In this document: positions 41,571 through 53,994 of the stretch, piece by piece
Numbering within the stretch: the stretch's first letter is position 1
Layout: each line of letters starts with the position of its first letter
Assembly: GCF_018199995.1 (NCBI RefSeq)
Contig: NZ_CP073578.1
Location: forward strand, 62,001-126,000
Length of the DNA: 64,000 nt
Reading direction: 5' to 3'
DNA from: Photobacterium sp. GJ3
GTDB lineage: Bacteria > Pseudomonadota > Gammaproteobacteria > Enterobacterales > Vibrionaceae
Program-made: the position numbers and the translations under genes
The notes under the pieces: generated by a model
What the model was told of the DNA's origin: nothing
Database searches by the model: none
What the model saw: the letters and a program-made list of their open reading frames with translations, nothing else

Positions 41571-42728
41571 ATGGCGTGGAATGAGCCTGGAAACAACGGT
41601 GGCCGCGATCAGGACCCTTGGGGGAACAAGAATCGTGGTGGCCGTGATCAAGGGCCGCCTGATCTCGATGAAGTCTTTGCGAAGCTGAGTCGTAAGTTTG
41701 GTGGTATTTTTGGGAACAAGCGTGGACCTTCTAGCGGCGGCGGTGCTGTCGGCTTAGGGGTCATCGCTGTGATCGCAGCTGCGATCTGGGGATTCTCTGG
41801 TTTTTACACCGTCGGCGAAGCCGAGCGTGGTGTGGTGCTGCGATTCGGAAAATTCTATGAGATGGTTGATCCAGGTCTGAACTGGAAGCCGACTTTCATT
41901 GATGATGTTGAACTCGTGAACGTTCAGGCGATTCGCTCGCTGCGCAGCTCAGGTCTGATGCTGACAAAAGACGAAAACGTGCTGAAAGTTGAAATGGAAG
42001 TTCAGTATAAAGTTTCGGATGCGCAAAAGTATCTGTTTAGCGTGACCAACGCCGATGACAGTCTGCGTCAGGCCACGGATTCTGCACTGCGTGCGGTGAT
42101 TGGTGATTCCACCATGGATGAAGCATTGACTCGTGGCCGTCAGACCATTCGTGCAAATACTCAAACGGACATCGATAAAATTATCGATAAGTACGATATG
42201 GGGATCCTGGTTGTTGATGTGAACTTCCAGTCGGCACGTCCGCCGGAAGCAGTGAAAGACGCATTTGATGATGCGATTGCTGCCCGAGAGGATGAAGAGC
42301 GTTTTGTCCGTGAAGCGGAAGCTTACAGCAACGACATTCTGCCAAAAGCAACTGGTCGTGCTGAGCGTTTGAAGAAAGAAGCTGAAGGGTACACCGAGCG
42401 TGTCGTTAATGGTGCACTGGGTGAAGTCGCTCAGTTTGAGAAGCTCCTGCCAGAGTATCAGGCTGCAAAAGATGTCACGCGTACGCGATTGTATCTGGAT
42501 ACTATGGAGCGTGTTTACAGCAACACGAGCAAAGTGATGGTGGATTCAAACGCGGGTGGCGGTAACTTGTTCTATCTGCCGCTGGATAAACTGATGAATC
42601 AGACTGAGCAGGGTAGCAAGAAGACAATGCCGTCCAACACCTATGGTATTGAGCTTGAAAAGTCTGAAGAAGCATCGTCATCTTCGGTGGCACCTCGTGC
42701 TGACACTGGTCGTCAGGGGAGATATTAA
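41571..42728 (+). CDS. hflK: FtsH protease modulator HflK
   Basis: SPFH/prohibitin-type membrane protein that with HflC encloses FtsH and limits its action. 385 residues: Gly/Arg-rich cytoplasmic start, one transmembrane helix (about 60-80), and the SPFH domain on the periplasmic side with YTVGEAERGVVLRFGK. TGGAG lies seven bases before ATG. hflC follows after two bases. Confidence 0.97.
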   Translation: MAWNEPGNNGGRDQDPWGNKNRGGRDQGPPDLDEVFAKLSRKFGGIFGNKRGPSSGGGAVGLGVIAVIAAAIWGFSGFYTVGEAERGVVLRFGKFYEMVDPGLNWKPTFIDDVELVNVQAIRSLRSSGLMLTKDENVLKVEMEVQYKVSDAQKYLFSVTNADDSLRQATDSALRAVIGDSTMDEALTRGRQTIRANTQTDIDKIIDKYDMGILVVDVNFQSARPPEAVKDAFDDAIAAREDEERFVREAEAYSNDILPKATGRAERLKKEAEGYTERVVNGALGEVAQFEKLLPEYQAAKDVTRTRLYLDTMERVYSNTSKVMVDSNAGGGNLFYLPLDKLMNQTEQGSKKTMPSNTYGIELEKSEEASSSSVAPRADTGRQGRY

Positions 42729-42730
42729 TT

Positions 42731-43726
42731 ATGCGTAAGTTAATTATCCCGCTCGTGGTCATTCTCATCGCAGTGGTGTTGATGTCCGTCTTCGTGGTGA
42801 AGGAAGGTGAGCGTGGTATCGTGGTTCGCTTTGGTCGAATCATCAAAGATGACACAGCCAATATGGCGCGCGTTTATGAGCCGGGCCTGCACTTTAAAGT
42901 GCCGGTGTTTGACCGGGTTCGTACCCTGGACGCCCGTATCCAGACCATGGATGATCAGGCCGACCGCTTTGTAACGTCTGAGAAAAAAGACGTGATCATT
43001 GATACCTATGTGAAGTGGCGGATTCAGGACTTCGGGCAGTACTATCTGGCAACGGGTGGCGGCAATACCGCGACTGCAGAAGGTCTGTTGAAGCGGAAAG
43101 TGGTCGACAGCCTGCGTGCTCAGATTGGTTCGAAAGAGATCAAACAGATCGTCTCCGGCCCGGATCGTGGCAACAGTGTTGATGCAGATGTGGCTCCTTC
43201 CGACGAAAGTGTCGCGATCGCTTCGGAAATTGTCGAAGAAGTAGCACCGAAGAAAGCACTGGAAGGTGAGCGAGACAAGATCATGGAAGATGTGCTGGCG
43301 GAAACGCAGATTAGTGCCCGTGATCTGGGCATTGAAGTGGTTGATTTCCGGATGAAGAAAATCAATTTGCCGGATGAAATCAGCGAATCCATCTACCGCC
43401 GGATGCGTGCTGAGCGTGAGTCGGTTGCCCGTAAGCACCGCTCTCAGGGCCGTGAAAAAGCTGAAGTTATTCGTGCGCAGTCCGAGCTGGAAGTTGCGAA
43501 GATTATTACTGAAGCAGAGCGTGTTGCCCGGATTCAGCGTGGTGATGCTGAAGCAAAAGCTGCAGATATTTACGCAACAGCATTCAACAAAGATCCAGAG
43601 TTCTACAACTTCCTGCGTTCTCTGAAAGCCTATGAGAATAGCTTCAGCTCGAAACAGGATATTCTGGTCGTGGATCCGAACAGCGATTTCTTCAAATATA
43701 TGAAGGAGTCAAACAGCGTGAATTAA
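42731..43726 (+). CDS. hflC: FtsH protease modulator HflC
   Basis: Partner of HflK. 331 residues with an N-terminal membrane anchor (about 5-25), SPFH domain starting KEGERGIVVRFG, and a long coiled region. Last gene of the cluster; a strong terminator follows. Confidence 0.97.
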   Translation: MRKLIIPLVVILIAVVLMSVFVVKEGERGIVVRFGRIIKDDTANMARVYEPGLHFKVPVFDRVRTLDARIQTMDDQADRFVTSEKKDVIIDTYVKWRIQDFGQYYLATGGGNTATAEGLLKRKVVDSLRAQIGSKEIKQIVSGPDRGNSVDADVAPSDESVAIASEIVEEVAPKKALEGERDKIMEDVLAETQISARDLGIEVVDFRMKKINLPDEISESIYRRMRAERESVARKHRSQGREKAEVIRAQSELEVAKIITEAERVARIQRGDAEAKAADIYATAFNKDPEFYNFLRSLKAYENSFSSKQDILVVDPNSDFFKYMKESNSVN

Positions 43727-43745
43727 CACCTGTTGGACTGAACAG

Positions 43746-43777
43746 AAAGACAAGGCTTCGGCCTTGTCTTTTTTTTG
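43746..43777 (+). terminator. hflKC terminator with UUCG loop
   Basis: AAAGACAAGGC, loop TTCG, GCCTTGTCTTT and further T residues: a stable stem with a UUCG tetraloop. Confidence 0.92.
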
Positions 43778-43816
43778 CCTGCGATTCGAGGGCGTTCCCA
43801 TACAAGGAAATGAGAG

Positions 43817-44008
43817 ATGACTGTATTTTGGCTTGCCTTCGGGCTGGTTCTGATTCTGGAAGGTCTGGGCCCTTTACTGGCACCCAGAGGCTGGCGCGAG
43901 ATGGTGCGTCAGCTCAGTCAGCAAGATGACGTCAACCTGCGTCGGATTGGTGGCTGTTTAGTGGTCGCTGGTGTCGTGATTGCTTATATCATGTACAGCC
44001 GACTGTAA
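43817..44008 (+). CDS. DUF2065 family small membrane protein (YjeT)
   Basis: 63 residues with two predicted membrane helices (about 3-22 and 43-60) joined by a charged loop. Function unknown. It lies between hflC and purA, the same position as yjeT in E. coli. AAATGAGAG before the ATG gives a reasonable ribosome site. Confidence 0.88.
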   Translation: MTVFWLAFGLVLILEGLGPLLAPRGWREMVRQLSQQDDVNLRRIGGCLVVAGVVIAYIMYSRL

Positions 44009-44011
44009 ATC

Positions 44012-44032
44012 TTCACGAAAGGGATTCGTGAA
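44012..44032. terminator. Hairpin upstream of purA
   Basis: TTCACGAA (44012-44019), loop AGGGA, TTCGTGAA (44025-44032), right after the DUF2065 stop. No T-run, so it may be a weak terminator or a stability element in the purA upstream region. I found no good PurR box. Confidence 0.35.
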
Positions 44033-44098
44033 CCATGCCTTAGGAATTTTCTGGCTCATGGTCAAAAAATGACTGCAAGCAAAATTGGAAGGTGCTAG

Positions 44099-45430
<1,332 letters not shown>

Positions 45431-45456
45431 TCGCCCAGTGAGTTGACCTGATGCTC

Positions 45457-45485
45457 AAAAGCCAACCGAAAGGTTGGCTTTTTGT
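45457..45485 (+). terminator. purA terminator
   Basis: AAAAGCCAACC, loop GAAA, GGTTGGCTTTT plus T residues, about 27 bases after the stop. Confidence 0.92.
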
Positions 45486-45621
45486 TTTCCGCTTTCTTAA
45501 ATTTTGTCTAAAGTCTGATGCATGCCAGCCGATAGACTTCATACTGCCGTCAGACCCTCAGTTGTCGTGAACAGGGGATGCGGTCGTGTCGTCTGATGTA
45601 TCAATCAATAGAGAGAGCGGG

Positions 45622-46248
45622 ATGTTTCTGCGAGCAGTGGTGCTTTCAGCCTGTCTGGCAGTGATGCCAGCGCAAGCGATTACAGATGTTGGAGATGCTG
45701 TGCCTTTGTATTCAGAGGCGGAATTGATCCATCTGTTTGAAGGCAACCAGCAGTTGCAGCGCGTCAGAGCGGATGACTGTCAGTTGGTTCAGGACATTGA
45801 AGCCCGTGCCGAACGGGTTGAATCACCGGCTTATCAATTTCTGTATGGTGATATGCTGGCCTGGGGGGTCTGCGTGAGCCGGGATGTTGAGCTGGGTCTG
45901 TACTACATGGAAACAGCAGCGCGTCAGGGACTGCCGTCCGCATTGGAACAACTGGGTCGCTACTACGCCAGAGGTACGCTGGTACAGCAGGATCAGGAAC
46001 GAGCGATTCCTTATCTGCGTGAAGCCGCATCAATGGGCGATTTACGCGCCCGGATTCAGCTGGCAGAGTTGTTGCTGAAAGATTTTGGCAGCCCGAGAGA
46101 TTATGAAGATGCCTATCGCTGGCTGTATCAGACCGCCACGGCAGACCGTCAGGTACATCAAAAGATCACCAAGCTTCGTGGCCGTTTAGAGCAGCGGATG
46201 CCTTCAAATGTCATCGCTCGCGCCAAACGTCGCGAAAGCTTCTGGTAA
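45622..46248 (+). CDS. motX: Sodium-driven flagellar motor protein MotX
   Basis: Periplasmic T-ring component needed for stator (PomAB) assembly in the sodium-driven polar flagellum of Vibrionaceae. The 208 residues start with a signal peptide ending in MPAQA, then YSEAELIHLFE, and Sel1-type helical repeats (about 70-175) including LYGDMLAWGVCV, YYMETAARQGLPSALEQLGRYY as repeat core, and the end RAKRRESFW. ATG at 45622 follows GAGAG; the frame is open to a GTG at 45586 but that would hide the signal peptide. It sits between purA and rnr, as in V. cholerae. Confidence 0.92.
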   Translation: MFLRAVVLSACLAVMPAQAITDVGDAVPLYSEAELIHLFEGNQQLQRVRADDCQLVQDIEARAERVESPAYQFLYGDMLAWGVCVSRDVELGLYYMETAARQGLPSALEQLGRYYARGTLVQQDQERAIPYLREAASMGDLRARIQLAELLLKDFGSPRDYEDAYRWLYQTATADRQVHQKITKLRGRLEQRMPSNVIARAKRRESFW

Positions 46249-46258
46249 CCTTCCTCTG

Positions 46259-46290
46259 ACCGCAGCAGATGATGGCTGCGGTATCTTTTC
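46259..46290 (+). terminator. motX terminator
   Basis: ACCGCAGC (46259-46266), 8-base loop, GCTGCGGT (46275-46282), then ATCTTTTC. Confidence 0.6.
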
Positions 46291-46506
46291 ATGCAGTTAG
46301 CGCTTAGAATGTGATCTGAGCGGCACTCTTTTTGTCGCGTAGCCGAGGCTGCCAGATACCAGCAGCACGCCTGAAAATCATGCAAGTGACTGATTTTCTC
46401 GCAGACAACGAATTCTTTTATTGGAGTGGATCTTGATCTGCTCCCCACTAATTAATGACGGCAGGGATATACTTAAGGTTATCTGGCTGCCAATACGGAT
46501 GATTTT

Positions 46507-49050
46507 ATGTCCAAAGGTACAACTGATTTACCTGTCGATCCTTTCCGTGAGCGGGAAGCTCAAAATTACGAAAACCCAATTCCAAGCCGCGAATTTATCC
46601 TGGAAGTGATTCGTGGCTTCAGTACGCCGGTGAACCGGGATCAGCTGTTTGCTGAAATGAAGTTATCAGGTGAAGACCAGTATGAAGGGCTGCGTCGCCG
46701 TTTACGGGCGATGGAGCGTGATGGTCAGCTGGTCTATACCCGACGCCAGTGTTATGCCCTGCCGGAGCGACTGGATCTGATCAAAGGCCATGTGATTGGC
46801 CATAAAGATGGGTTTGGATTCCTGCGTCCGGAAGGCAGCGGAATGGCCCGTCAGGATGATTTACTGTTGCCGCAGCATCAGATGCGTGGCGTGATCCATG
46901 GGGACTACGTCCTGGTTCAGGTGGCTGGCGTAGATAAGCGCGGTCGTCGAGAAGGACGGATTGTCCGCGTGTTGCAGGAATACAGCGGCCAGATTGTCGG
47001 CCGCTATTTTATTGAAGACGGTATGGGCTTTGTCGTGCCGGATGATTCGCGTATCGCACAAGATATCGTGATCCCGCAGGATGCCCGGATGGGTTCCCGG
47101 ATGGGGAACGTGGTGGTGGTTGAAATCACCCAGCGGGCGACTCGTCAGTACAATGCGGTTGGTAAAATTGTTGAAGTCCTGGGCGAGAATATGGCGCCGG
47201 GGATGGAAATTGAAATTGCATTGCGCACCTATGATATTCCGCATGTCTGGCCGCACGACGTCGAGAAACAGGTGTCGACACTGAGCGAAGAAGTACCGGA
47301 AGAAGCCAAGAAAGGCCGGGTCGATCTGCGCGATTTGCCGTTGGTCACCATTGACGGTGAAGACGCCCGCGACTTTGATGATGCCGTTTACTGTGAGAAG
47401 AAAAAATCCGGTGGCTGGCGTCTGTGGGTTGCCATTGCGGACGTCAGCTATTACGTGCGTCCGGATTCAGCTCTGGATAAAGAAGCGATTCAGCGCGGAA
47501 ACTCAGTTTATTTCCCGTCTCAGGTGATCCCGATGTTGCCTGAAGTACTGTCGAACGGGCTGTGCTCTCTCAACCCACAGGTCGACCGGTTGTGCATGGT
47601 GTGCGAGATGACGATCTCTGCAGCAGGTAAGCTGTCGGGTTACAAGCATTACGAAGCCGTGATGAATTCTCATGCGCGCCTGACGTATACCAAGGTCAGC
47701 AAGATGCTGGAAGGCGATGAAGACCTGCGCCAGCGTTATGCGCCTTTGGTTCCACACCTGGAAGAGCTGCACAACATGTACAAGGTGCTCAAGCAGTCGC
47801 GGGAAGAGCGTGGTGCAATTGAGTTTGAAACCGTAGAGACGCAATTCATCTTCAATGCGGACCGGAAAATTGATCGCATTGTGCCAGCAGAGCGGAACGA
47901 CGCCCATAAGATCATCGAAGAATGTATGATCCTGGCAAATGTGGCCTCGGCCAAGCTGGTGGAAAAAGCCAAAGAGCCTGCCCTGTACCGTGTGCACGAT
48001 ACTCCGGGCGAAGAGCGTCTGACCGGGTTCCGGGATTTCCTGGGTGAACTGGGTCTGAATCTGACCGGTGGACTGACACCAGCACCAAGCGATTACGCGC
48101 ATCTGGCCGCTGCCATTCAGAACCGTCTGGACAAAGAACTGATCCAGACCATGCTGTTGCGTTCGATGAAGCAGGCGGTTTATCAGGCAGACAACATCGG
48201 TCACTTTGGTCTGGCGCTGAATTCATACGCCCACTTTACCTCACCCATCCGCCGTTATCCGGATCTGGCGTTGCATCGTGCAATCAAGTATTTGATTGCG
48301 AAAGAAAACGGCACGAATAAAGATCGCTGGACACCGACCGGCGGCTATCATTATTCCTTTGATGATATGGATGTGCTGGGCGAACAGTGCTCCATGACAG
48401 AGCGCCGAGCCGATGATGCAACCCGTGATGTGGCCGACTGGCTCAAGTGTGAATATATGCAGGACCACGTCGGTGATGAATTTGACGGGGTGATCGCCAA
48501 TGTGACCGGCTTTGGTTTCTTTGTACGGCTCAATGAGCTGAACATTGACGGCTTGGTGCATATTTCGAATCTGGATAATGACTACTATCAGTTTGACCCG
48601 ATTGGTCAGCGACTGGTGGGGGATGCATCCGGGAAGATCTACCGTCTGGGTGATGCCGTACAAGTGAAGGTGGCGGCAATCAATCTTAACGATCGCCAGA
48701 TTGATTTTGAACTGGTGGGCGGTGGCCGGCAGGTTCGCCGGAAAGGCAAAACAGCTCAGACCCGAGAGAAGCAACAGCGGATGAGGAAAGCGGAAGGGTT
48801 GAAGCGTCAGAACCTGAAAGTATTCCGGGTTGAAGACGGTGAGGCCCAGCAGGAGCACCGGGCGGAAGCAAAAAAAGAGCGCAGCTCCGTGCGTCAGCAA
48901 CTGAAATCGGGTATGGTGCCGCGGCCGGACAGTGAAGACGGTAAGAAAGACAAGAAAGACAAGAAAAAAGATAAGGCGAAAAAGAAATCGGTCAAAGCGC
49001 GCAAGCAGCGGGCCGGTAAGAAAGAACGAGCGGCGAAGAAGAAAAAATAA
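46507..49050 (+). CDS. rnr: Ribonuclease R
   Basis: Processive 3'-5' exoribonuclease that can unwind structured RNA; acts in RNA quality control and in cold. 847 residues: N-terminal helix-turn-helix (about 20-90), cold-shock domains (about 90-250), RNB catalytic domain with [13 protein letters not shown] carrying the metal-binding aspartates, S1 domain (about 655-740), and a lysine-rich tail (about 750-847) with [18 protein letters not shown] at 46507. The stop overlaps the rlmB start by one base. Confidence 0.98.
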   Translation: MSKGTTDLPVDPFREREAQNYENPIPSREFILEVIRGFSTPVNRDQLFAEMKLSGEDQYEGLRRRLRAMERDGQLVYTRRQCYALPERLDLIKGHVIGHKDGFGFLRPEGSGMARQDDLLLPQHQMRGVIHGDYVLVQVAGVDKRGRREGRIVRVLQEYSGQIVGRYFIEDGMGFVVPDDSRIAQDIVIPQDARMGSRMGNVVVVEITQRATRQYNAVGKIVEVLGENMAPGMEIEIALRTYDIPHVWPHDVEKQVSTLSEEVPEEAKKGRVDLRDLPLVTIDGEDARDFDDAVYCEKKKSGGWRLWVAIADVSYYVRPDSALDKEAIQRGNSVYFPSQVIPMLPEVLSNGLCSLNPQVDRLCMVCEMTISAAGKLSGYKHYEAVMNSHARLTYTKVSKMLEGDEDLRQRYAPLVPHLEELHNMYKVLKQSREERGAIEFETVETQFIFNADRKIDRIVPAERNDAHKIIEECMILANVASAKLVEKAKEPALYRVHDTPGEERLTGFRDFLGELGLNLTGGLTPAPSDYAHLAAAIQNRLDKELIQTMLLRSMKQAVYQADNIGHFGLALNSYAHFTSPIRRYPDLALHRAIKYLIAKENGTNKDRWTPTGGYHYSFDDMDVLGEQCSMTERRADDATRDVADWLKCEYMQDHVGDEFDGVIANVTGFGFFVRLNELNIDGLVHISNLDNDYYQFDPIGQRLVGDASGKIYRLGDAVQVKVAAINLNDRQIDFELVGGGRQVRRKGKTAQTREKQQRMRKAEGLKRQNLKVFRVEDGEAQQEHRAEAKKERSSVRQQLKSGMVPRPDSEDGKKDKKDKKKDKAKKKSVKARKQRAGKKERAAKKKK

Positions 49051-49787
49051 TGCGTAATGATATGATTTTCGGCATTCATGCCGTGAGCGCAGTGCTGGGT
49101 TCCGACCCGGCACGTTTCATTGAAGTCTTTGTGCTGAAAGGCCGTCAGGACGAGCGTTTGCTGCCGCTGCTCAATGAGCTGCAGCGTCTGGGCGTGACGA
49201 TTCAGCAAACGGGCCGTAAAGCGCTGGATGACAAAGCTGATGGCGGCAGTCATCAGGGGATTGTGGCCCGTGTGAAGCCGGGTAAGCAGTACAACGAAAA
49301 CGATCTGGATGACATTGTGTCTCAGAGCGAGAATCCGTTATTACTGGTGCTTGACGGCGTGACCGATCCTCATAACCTTGGCGCTTGCCTGCGTAATGCA
49401 GATGCTGCCGGTGTTGCCGCCGTGATTGTACCCAAGGATCGGGCTGCACAACTGAACGCCACCGCCTCGAAAGTTGCCTGTGGGGCGGCAGAAGTGGTGC
49501 CTTTGATTCGGGTGACGAATCTGGCTCGTACCCTGCGGGCGCTGCAGGAAAAAGGTGTCTGGGTGGTCGGGACCGCCGGTGAAGCCACGCATGATGTGTT
49601 TCAGAGCAAACTGACCGGGCCATTAGCCATTGTGATGGGTGCTGAAGGGGAAGGCATGCGTCGTCTGACCCGTGAAACCTGTGACGATCTGATTAAAATC
49701 CCGATGGCTGGTTCTGTCTCCAGCCTGAATGTTTCCGTGGCGACCGGTATCTGCCTGTTTGAGGCCGTGCGCCAGCGTCAGGGATAA
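49050..49787 (+). CDS. rlmB: 23S rRNA (guanosine-2'-O)-methyltransferase RlmB
   Basis: SPOUT methylase for G2251 in the peptidyl-transferase P-loop of 23S rRNA. 245 residues: N-terminal substrate-binding domain (about 1-75), then the knotted domain with [26 protein letters not shown] and [19 protein letters not shown]-type overlap (TAATG) with rnr indicates translational coupling. Confidence 0.97.
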   Translation: MRNDMIFGIHAVSAVLGSDPARFIEVFVLKGRQDERLLPLLNELQRLGVTIQQTGRKALDDKADGGSHQGIVARVKPGKQYNENDLDDIVSQSENPLLLVLDGVTDPHNLGACLRNADAAGVAAVIVPKDRAAQLNATASKVACGAAEVVPLIRVTNLARTLRALQEKGVWVVGTAGEATHDVFQSKLTGPLAIVMGAEGEGMRRLTRETCDDLIKIPMAGSVSSLNVSVATGICLFEAVRQRQG

Positions 49788-49824
49788 TCGAGTCTCAGTG
49801 CACGCCGTGCCTGACTGCCAGCTG

Positions 49825-49853
49825 AAACGCCACCCAATTGGGTGGCGTTTTCT
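49825..49853 (+). terminator. rlmB terminator
   Basis: AAACGCCACCC, loop AATT, GGGTGGCGTTT then TC; perfect 11-bp stem. Confidence 0.85.
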
Positions 49854-49970
49854 ATGGGATAGAAAAAGATCGCTGATTGTCGCCTGGCAGCCACAGTTTT
49901 AGTTGCGCTTGTCGGTGTAATTCTGTACTATCTCGCGCCTAAATTCTCGGTTTTATACCCTTAGTTCCTT

Positions 49971-50004
49971 GCTTCCCCAGGATAACCGAGCCGAACAGGG
50001 AAGC
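49971..50004 (+). promoter_or_regulatory. Candidate S6:S18 autoregulatory leader of rpsF operon
   Basis: GCTTCCC (49971-49977) and GGGAAGC (49998-50004) pair perfectly around a 20-base loop containing two CCGA words (49986-49989 and 49991-49994, within AACCGAGCCGAAC). A hairpin with an exposed CCG near the rpsF start is the known feature of the S6:S18-binding leader, which mimics the S18 site of 16S rRNA. It ends 25 bases before the rpsF ATG. Confidence 0.6.
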
Positions 50005-50028
50005 TGAATAATCCGTAAGGAGCAACAA

Positions 50029-50415
50029 ATGCGTCATTACGAAATCGTATTTATGGTGCACCCTGATCAAAGCGAGCAAGTTGCTGGCATGGTCGAGCGT
50101 TACACTGGTGCTATCAAAGATTCTGGCGGTCAGATCCACCGTCTGGAAGATTGGGGCCGTCGTCAACTGGCTTACCCAATCAACAAACTGCACAAAGCTC
50201 ACTACGTTCTGATGAACGTTGAAGCAGAGCAGTCTGTTATCGACGAGCTGGAGTCTAACTTCCGCTTCAACGACGCTGTGATCCGTAACATGATCATGCG
50301 CACTAAAGGCGCTATCACTGAGCCATCTCCAATGATGAAGGCTAAAGAAGAGCGTGCCCCACGTCGTGAAGAGCGTGCAGAAGCACAATCTGAAGACGAA
50401 GCTGCAGCTGAGTAA
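50029..50415 (+). CDS. rpsF: 30S ribosomal protein S6
   Basis: Small-subunit platform protein binding with S18. 128 residues with the family start [18 protein letters not shown]. The acidic C-terminal tail ([15 protein letters not shown]) is the likely substrate of RimK, whose gene is at 14890. AAGGAG eight bases before ATG. First gene of rpsF-priB-rpsR-rplI. Confidence 0.99.
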   Translation: MRHYEIVFMVHPDQSEQVAGMVERYTGAIKDSGGQIHRLEDWGRRQLAYPINKLHKAHYVLMNVEAEQSVIDELESNFRFNDAVIRNMIMRTKGAITEPSPMMKAKEERAPRREERAEAQSEDEAAAE

Positions 50416-50422
50416 TCATTGA

Positions 50423-50969
<547 letters not shown>

Positions 50970-51004
50970 TTGGCCGGTTTCATTAAGTTTAAGAGGACAA
51001 GATA

Positions 51005-51457
51005 ATGCAAGTTATTCTACTTGATAAAATCGGTAACCTGGGCAGCCTTGGTGATCAGGTAAGCGTTAAAGCTGGTTATGCTCGTAACTTCCTGATCCCT
51101 CAGGGGAAAGCGGTTATGGCGACTAAAGCGAACGTTGAAGTGTTCGAAGCACGTCGTGCTGAGCTGGAAGCAAAAGTTGCTGAGCAACTGTCTGCTGCTC
51201 AAGCGCGCGCTGAGAAAGTTAGCGCTCTGGAAGCAGTTGTGATTGCTTCTAAAGCGGGTGACGAAGGTAAACTGTTCGGTTCTATCGGTACGCGTGACAT
51301 CGCTGACGCTGTGACTGCAGCTGGCGTTGAAGTAGCGAAGAGCGAAGTACGTCTGCCAGAAGGTGCACTGCGCACAACTGGCGAATTCGAGATCAGCCTG
51401 CAGCTGCACTCTGACGTATTCGCAACCGTAAACGTGAACGTTGTTGCTGCTGAGTAA
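51005..51457 (+). CDS. rplI: 50S ribosomal protein L9
   Basis: 150 residues: N-terminal rRNA-binding domain ([32 protein letters not shown]), a long connecting helix, and C-terminal domain. AAGAGG before the ATG. Last gene of the operon. Confidence 0.99.
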   Translation: MQVILLDKIGNLGSLGDQVSVKAGYARNFLIPQGKAVMATKANVEVFEARRAELEAKVAEQLSAAQARAEKVSALEAVVIASKAGDEGKLFGSIGTRDIADAVTAAGVEVAKSEVRLPEGALRTTGEFEISLQLHSDVFATVNVNVVAAE

Positions 51458-51477
51458 TCAGTCGTAATTTCGTCCAT

Positions 51478-51507
51478 AAAAAAACCAGCCTCCGGGCTGG
51501 TTTTTTT
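51478..51507. terminator. Bidirectional terminator between rplI and the DUF481 gene
   Basis: AAAACCAGCC (51481-51490), loop TCCG, GGCTGGTTTT (51495-51504) with A-run before and T-run after, placed between convergent genes. Confidence 0.92.
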
Positions 51508-51545
51508 GTCTCTGAAGCCCGGTAAAACGTGGCAGAAGAGACGGC

Positions 51546-52313
51546 TTAGTATTGGAACAGCAGATTAATGGTCATGGTGCCATCGCGTTTTTGCAGGCCG
51601 TCCGGTACCCAGCTGTTCAGCTTTTGAGTATTACTGAGTTTAATGGCGATGTGCTCTGAGATCGCACTGGTCATCGAGACCTGACTTTCCAGTGTGCTGT
51701 TGCTGTTTCCTGCAATGCCAGTCAGCTTAAAGCTGAGTTCGACATCTTTTGATGGCTTCCAGATCATTCGGGTACTGCCCCGCAGGATCAGTTCATCGAC
51801 CGTTTCCGGCACGATGATGTCATCATCATCAATCTCGTCGATATTGGGTTCCTGATGGCGATAACCCGGTCCCGCTTCGACTTCCATCAGCAAGTTTTCC
51901 AGCCGGAATACCCGGTAACCAATACCGGTCGCCAGGGTGAAATCTTTGAAATACGGGCCATACTTATCGTCGATGTAGCTGGTGTTGCCCAGAACATAAG
52001 CACGTTCGTTAATAATGAAGTCGCTTTGCAGCTCCATCTGGCCTTTGCGTTTCTCTTCTTCACCATCCTCTTCGGCCAGCAGATACTTGGCTTCGACCTG
52101 TTGGCGGAACTGATCTTTTACATAGGTCAGACCCAAACGGGTATTGAGTGATTTAGTATTAGAATTGCCGGAGAGCGACTGATACCCCAGTTCCAGTTCA
52201 CTGGTCCAGGGGGATGTGATGGGCGGTAGTTCAGGTACATCCTCAGCACTGGCATGGGGAGCCAGAAGCAGACCTGCAGTCATCGCTGAAAGCAGTATGC
52301 AAGATTTTGCCAA
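51546..52313 (-). CDS. DUF481 family outer-membrane beta-barrel protein
   Basis: Putative salt-induced outer-membrane protein (YdiY type), function unknown. 255 residues with signal peptide (cut after HASA, about residue 23), then alternating beta-strands: WTSELELGYQSLSGNSNTKS at the first strand and the C-terminal NLLFQY ending in an aromatic residue, as expected for BAM-dependent insertion. I chose TTG at 52313 because GGAGG lies four bases upstream and it gives a normal signal peptide; a TTG at 52358 would add 15 cysteine-rich residues. Acidic loops (IDEIDDDD) are noticeable. Confidence 0.85.
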   Translation of the reverse strand: MAKSCILLSAMTAGLLLAPHASAEDVPELPPITSPWTSELELGYQSLSGNSNTKSLNTRLGLTYVKDQFRQQVEAKYLLAEEDGEEEKRKGQMELQSDFIINERAYVLGNTSYIDDKYGPYFKDFTLATGIGYRVFRLENLLMEVEAGPGYRHQEPNIDEIDDDDIIVPETVDELILRGSTRMIWKPSKDVELSFKLTGIAGNSNSTLESQVSMTSAISEHIAIKLSNTQKLNSWVPDGLQKRDGTMTINLLFQY

Positions 52314-52569
52314 GTGTCCTCCCAACGACTGACACAAGAAATGACAACTGGCACACAAAAAAAGTGCGGATCAGCATAAGCGCGCAGTCTAGCCTAAAAA
52401 TGTCAGCGAATCGTCAGGATGTCAGGGGATTCGGCATATATTTTCCTGAACTGCCGTAAGATTAGGCAGGGTGAATATTTGCGGGTCTTTTTTGACGCGA
52501 CGGCTGCCTGCTGGCAAGGATGTTCAGGTATACTAACCGACCGGATTCAGTTCAATCGTGCAAGTGGTT

Positions 52570-53970
52570 ATGGCAGAAAACAGTAAATCCAATCGAGCAA
52601 GAGACAGTCAGATGGACGCCATCAAGATGCCGCCTCATTCTCTGGAAGCAGAGCAGTCGGTCCTTGGCGGTCTGTTGCTGGATAATGAGCGCTGGGACAG
52701 CGTCGCCGAAAAAGTCGTCTCGCGAGACTTCTACAGTCGTCCGCACCGGATGATTTTTGAAGCCGCTGCCGGGCTGCTGGAATCAGGTCAGCCTTTGGAT
52801 CTGATTACGCTGTCGGAGCGGTTGGAACAGCTGGATCAACTGGATGATGTCGGCGGTTTTGCGTATCTGGCTGAGCTGGCAAAAAATACGCCTTCTGCGG
52901 CAAACATTATTGCCTATACCGACATTGTGCGTGAGCGCGCGCTGATACGCGACATGATCGGCGTGGCGAATGAAATTGCGGATGCAGGTTATGATCCGCA
53001 GGGCCGTACCAGTGAAGAATTGCTGGATATGGCAGAAAGTAAGGTGTTTGCCATTGCCGAACAGCGGACCAATGAGAATGAAGGTCCGCAGAATGTCGAT
53101 TCCATTCTTGAGAAGACGTTGGAGCGGATTGAGCTGCTCTACCAGTCGCCACAGGATGGTGTAACCGGGGTTTCAACTGGTTTTACCGATCTGAATAAGA
53201 AAACCGCCGGTCTGCAAGGCTCGGATTTGATCATCGTGGCGGCCCGTCCGTCGATGGGTAAAACCACCTTTGCGATGAACCTGTGTGAAAATGCCGCGAT
53301 GGAGCAGGAAAAGCCAGTGCTGATCTTCTCACTGGAGATGCCCGCGGAACAAATCATGATGCGTATGCTGGCGTCGCTGTCTCGGGTGGATCAGACCAAA
53401 ATCCGGACCGGCCAGCTGGACGACGAGGACTGGGCACGGATCTCGTCGACCATGGGCATCCTGATGGAAAAGAAAAACATGTACATCGATGACAGCTCGG
53501 GTCTGACACCGACAGAAGTTCGCTCCCGTGCCCGTCGTATCGCCCGGGATCATGGCGGACTCAGCCTCATCATGGTCGACTACCTGCAGCTGATGCGTGT
53601 ACCGGGACTGCAGGATAACCGGACCCTGGAGATTGCTGAAATCTCCCGCTCCCTCAAAGCACTGGCGAAAGAGCTGAATGTGCCCGTGGTTGCGCTGTCG
53701 CAGCTGAACCGATCGCTGGAGCAGCGGGCCGATAAACGCCCGGTGAACTCGGACTTGCGTGAATCCGGTGCCATCGAGCAGGATGCGGACTTGATCATGT
53801 TCATTTACCGTGATGAGGTATATCACGAAGACAGTGCACTCAAAGGCATTGCAGAAATCATCATCGGTAAACAGCGTAATGGTCCGATTGGATCCGTGCG
53901 TCTCACCTTCCAGGGCCAGTTCTCCCGTTTCGATAACTATGCCGGCCCGGCTTTTGATGATGAGTATTAA
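52570..53970 (+). CDS. dnaB: Replicative DNA helicase DnaB
   Basis: Hexameric 5'-3' helicase of the replication fork. 466 residues: N-terminal primase-interacting domain (about 20-125), linker, RecA-type domain with Walker A ARPSMGKTTFAMN, Walker B LIMVDYLQLM, and the SGAIEQDADLIMF motif. No intein is present. ATG at 52570 is preferred to GTG four codons earlier. alr follows after 24 bases, the same dnaB-alr order as in E. coli. Confidence 0.98.
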   Translation: MAENSKSNRARDSQMDAIKMPPHSLEAEQSVLGGLLLDNERWDSVAEKVVSRDFYSRPHRMIFEAAAGLLESGQPLDLITLSERLEQLDQLDDVGGFAYLAELAKNTPSAANIIAYTDIVRERALIRDMIGVANEIADAGYDPQGRTSEELLDMAESKVFAIAEQRTNENEGPQNVDSILEKTLERIELLYQSPQDGVTGVSTGFTDLNKKTAGLQGSDLIIVAARPSMGKTTFAMNLCENAAMEQEKPVLIFSLEMPAEQIMMRMLASLSRVDQTKIRTGQLDDEDWARISSTMGILMEKKNMYIDDSSGLTPTEVRSRARRIARDHGGLSLIMVDYLQLMRVPGLQDNRTLEIAEISRSLKALAKELNVPVVALSQLNRSLEQRADKRPVNSDLRESGAIEQDADLIMFIYRDEVYHEDSALKGIAEIIIGKQRNGPIGSVRLTFQGQFSRFDNYAGPAFDDEY

Positions 53971-53994
53971 TCTCTCCCAGCAGTAGGAAAAAGA

